Origin: Schlesneria sp.
Lineage (GTDB): Bacteria; Planctomycetota; Planctomycetia; Planctomycetales; Planctomycetaceae
Reading direction: 5' to 3'
Assembly (NCBI GenBank): GCA_028291515.1
Contig: JAQGHU010000095.1
Location: 1-53,968 of the forward strand
DNA: 53,968 nucleotides
Positions within the stretch are counted from its first letter, which is position 1. Each line of letters starts with the position of its first letter. A model generated the notes under the pieces. It did no database searches. It worked only from the letters and a program-made list of their open reading frames with translations, and was not told where the DNA came from. This document shows, one piece after another, positions 53,962 through 53,968 of the stretch. The translations under genes were made by a program, and so were the position numbers.

Positions 53962-53968
53962 ATGTCCA
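53962..53968 (+). CDS. 5' end of a truncated gene
   Basis: ATGTCCA at the window end is preceded by ACGAGGA at a suitable distance for a ribosome-binding site. Only two codons are present, so nothing can be said of the product. Given the hairpin before it and the repeat-bounded left end of the window, a mobile-element gene is possible. Confidence 0.4.

Overview
The window reads as chromosomal DNA of a planctomycete, probably order Planctomycetales. The evidence is the gene content: a secreted DUF1549/DUF1553 cytochrome paired with a DUF1501 protein, a large PVC-type dehydrogenase with a C-terminal haem domain, a DUF1559 pseudopilin, a Ser/Thr kinase fused to a sulfatase-modifying-factor domain, and many secreted or lipoprotein genes of unknown role. 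The genus cannot be fixed from this text alone. No tRNA, rRNA, CRISPR array or prophage was recognised by eye.

Layout. 1-1370 is a complete IS4-family insertion sequence starting at base 1, so the left edge is probably a repeat-limited contig end. 1.4-6.1 kb holds a ThiF/MoeB adenylyltransferase, a type II/IV pseudopilin, a TauE-type exporter, two unassigned small genes and a BFD-type ferredoxin, separated by palindromic repeats. 6.3-11 kb holds a secreted alpha/beta hydrolase, a double zinc-ribbon membrane protein and a DUF1559 protein. 11.4-16 kb holds lpxB, a spermidine synthase, two membrane proteins and a secreted esterase. A gap of about 1.2 kb (15983-17167) carries only repeats and a recurring 7-mer. 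17.2-27.8 kb is a run of exported planctomycete genes: the cytochrome/DUF1501 pair, a lipoprotein, the PVC dehydrogenase, a propeller-like protein and a small secreted protein.

28-31 kb is an oxidative-stress unit: an OxyR-type regulator with both redox cysteines, divergent from katA and dps. 31.3-32.4 kb is a FliG-like switch protein outside any flagellar cluster. 33-38.3 kb is a heavy-metal RND efflux set (His-rich secreted protein, adaptor, CzcA-type pump) without its outer-membrane channel. 38.4-45 kb holds a TPR protein, an orphan sugar-binding lipoprotein, a small secreted protein, a SEC-C/TPR protein and ribD. 45.2-48.5 kb is a minus-strand cluster of an OmpA-like secreted protein, an AAA ATPase and a TPR lipoprotein. 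48.9-53.8 kb holds the kinase-FGE fusion and a two-gene unit of an LpoB-like lipoprotein and a COG3014-like lipoprotein. The window ends seven bases into another reading frame, just after a long imperfect hairpin.

The most striking theme is the density of intergenic palindromic repeats, in at least seven families, mostly as inverted pairs. One pair, 102 bp long, sits in frame inside the PVC dehydrogenase gene and appears to be translated.
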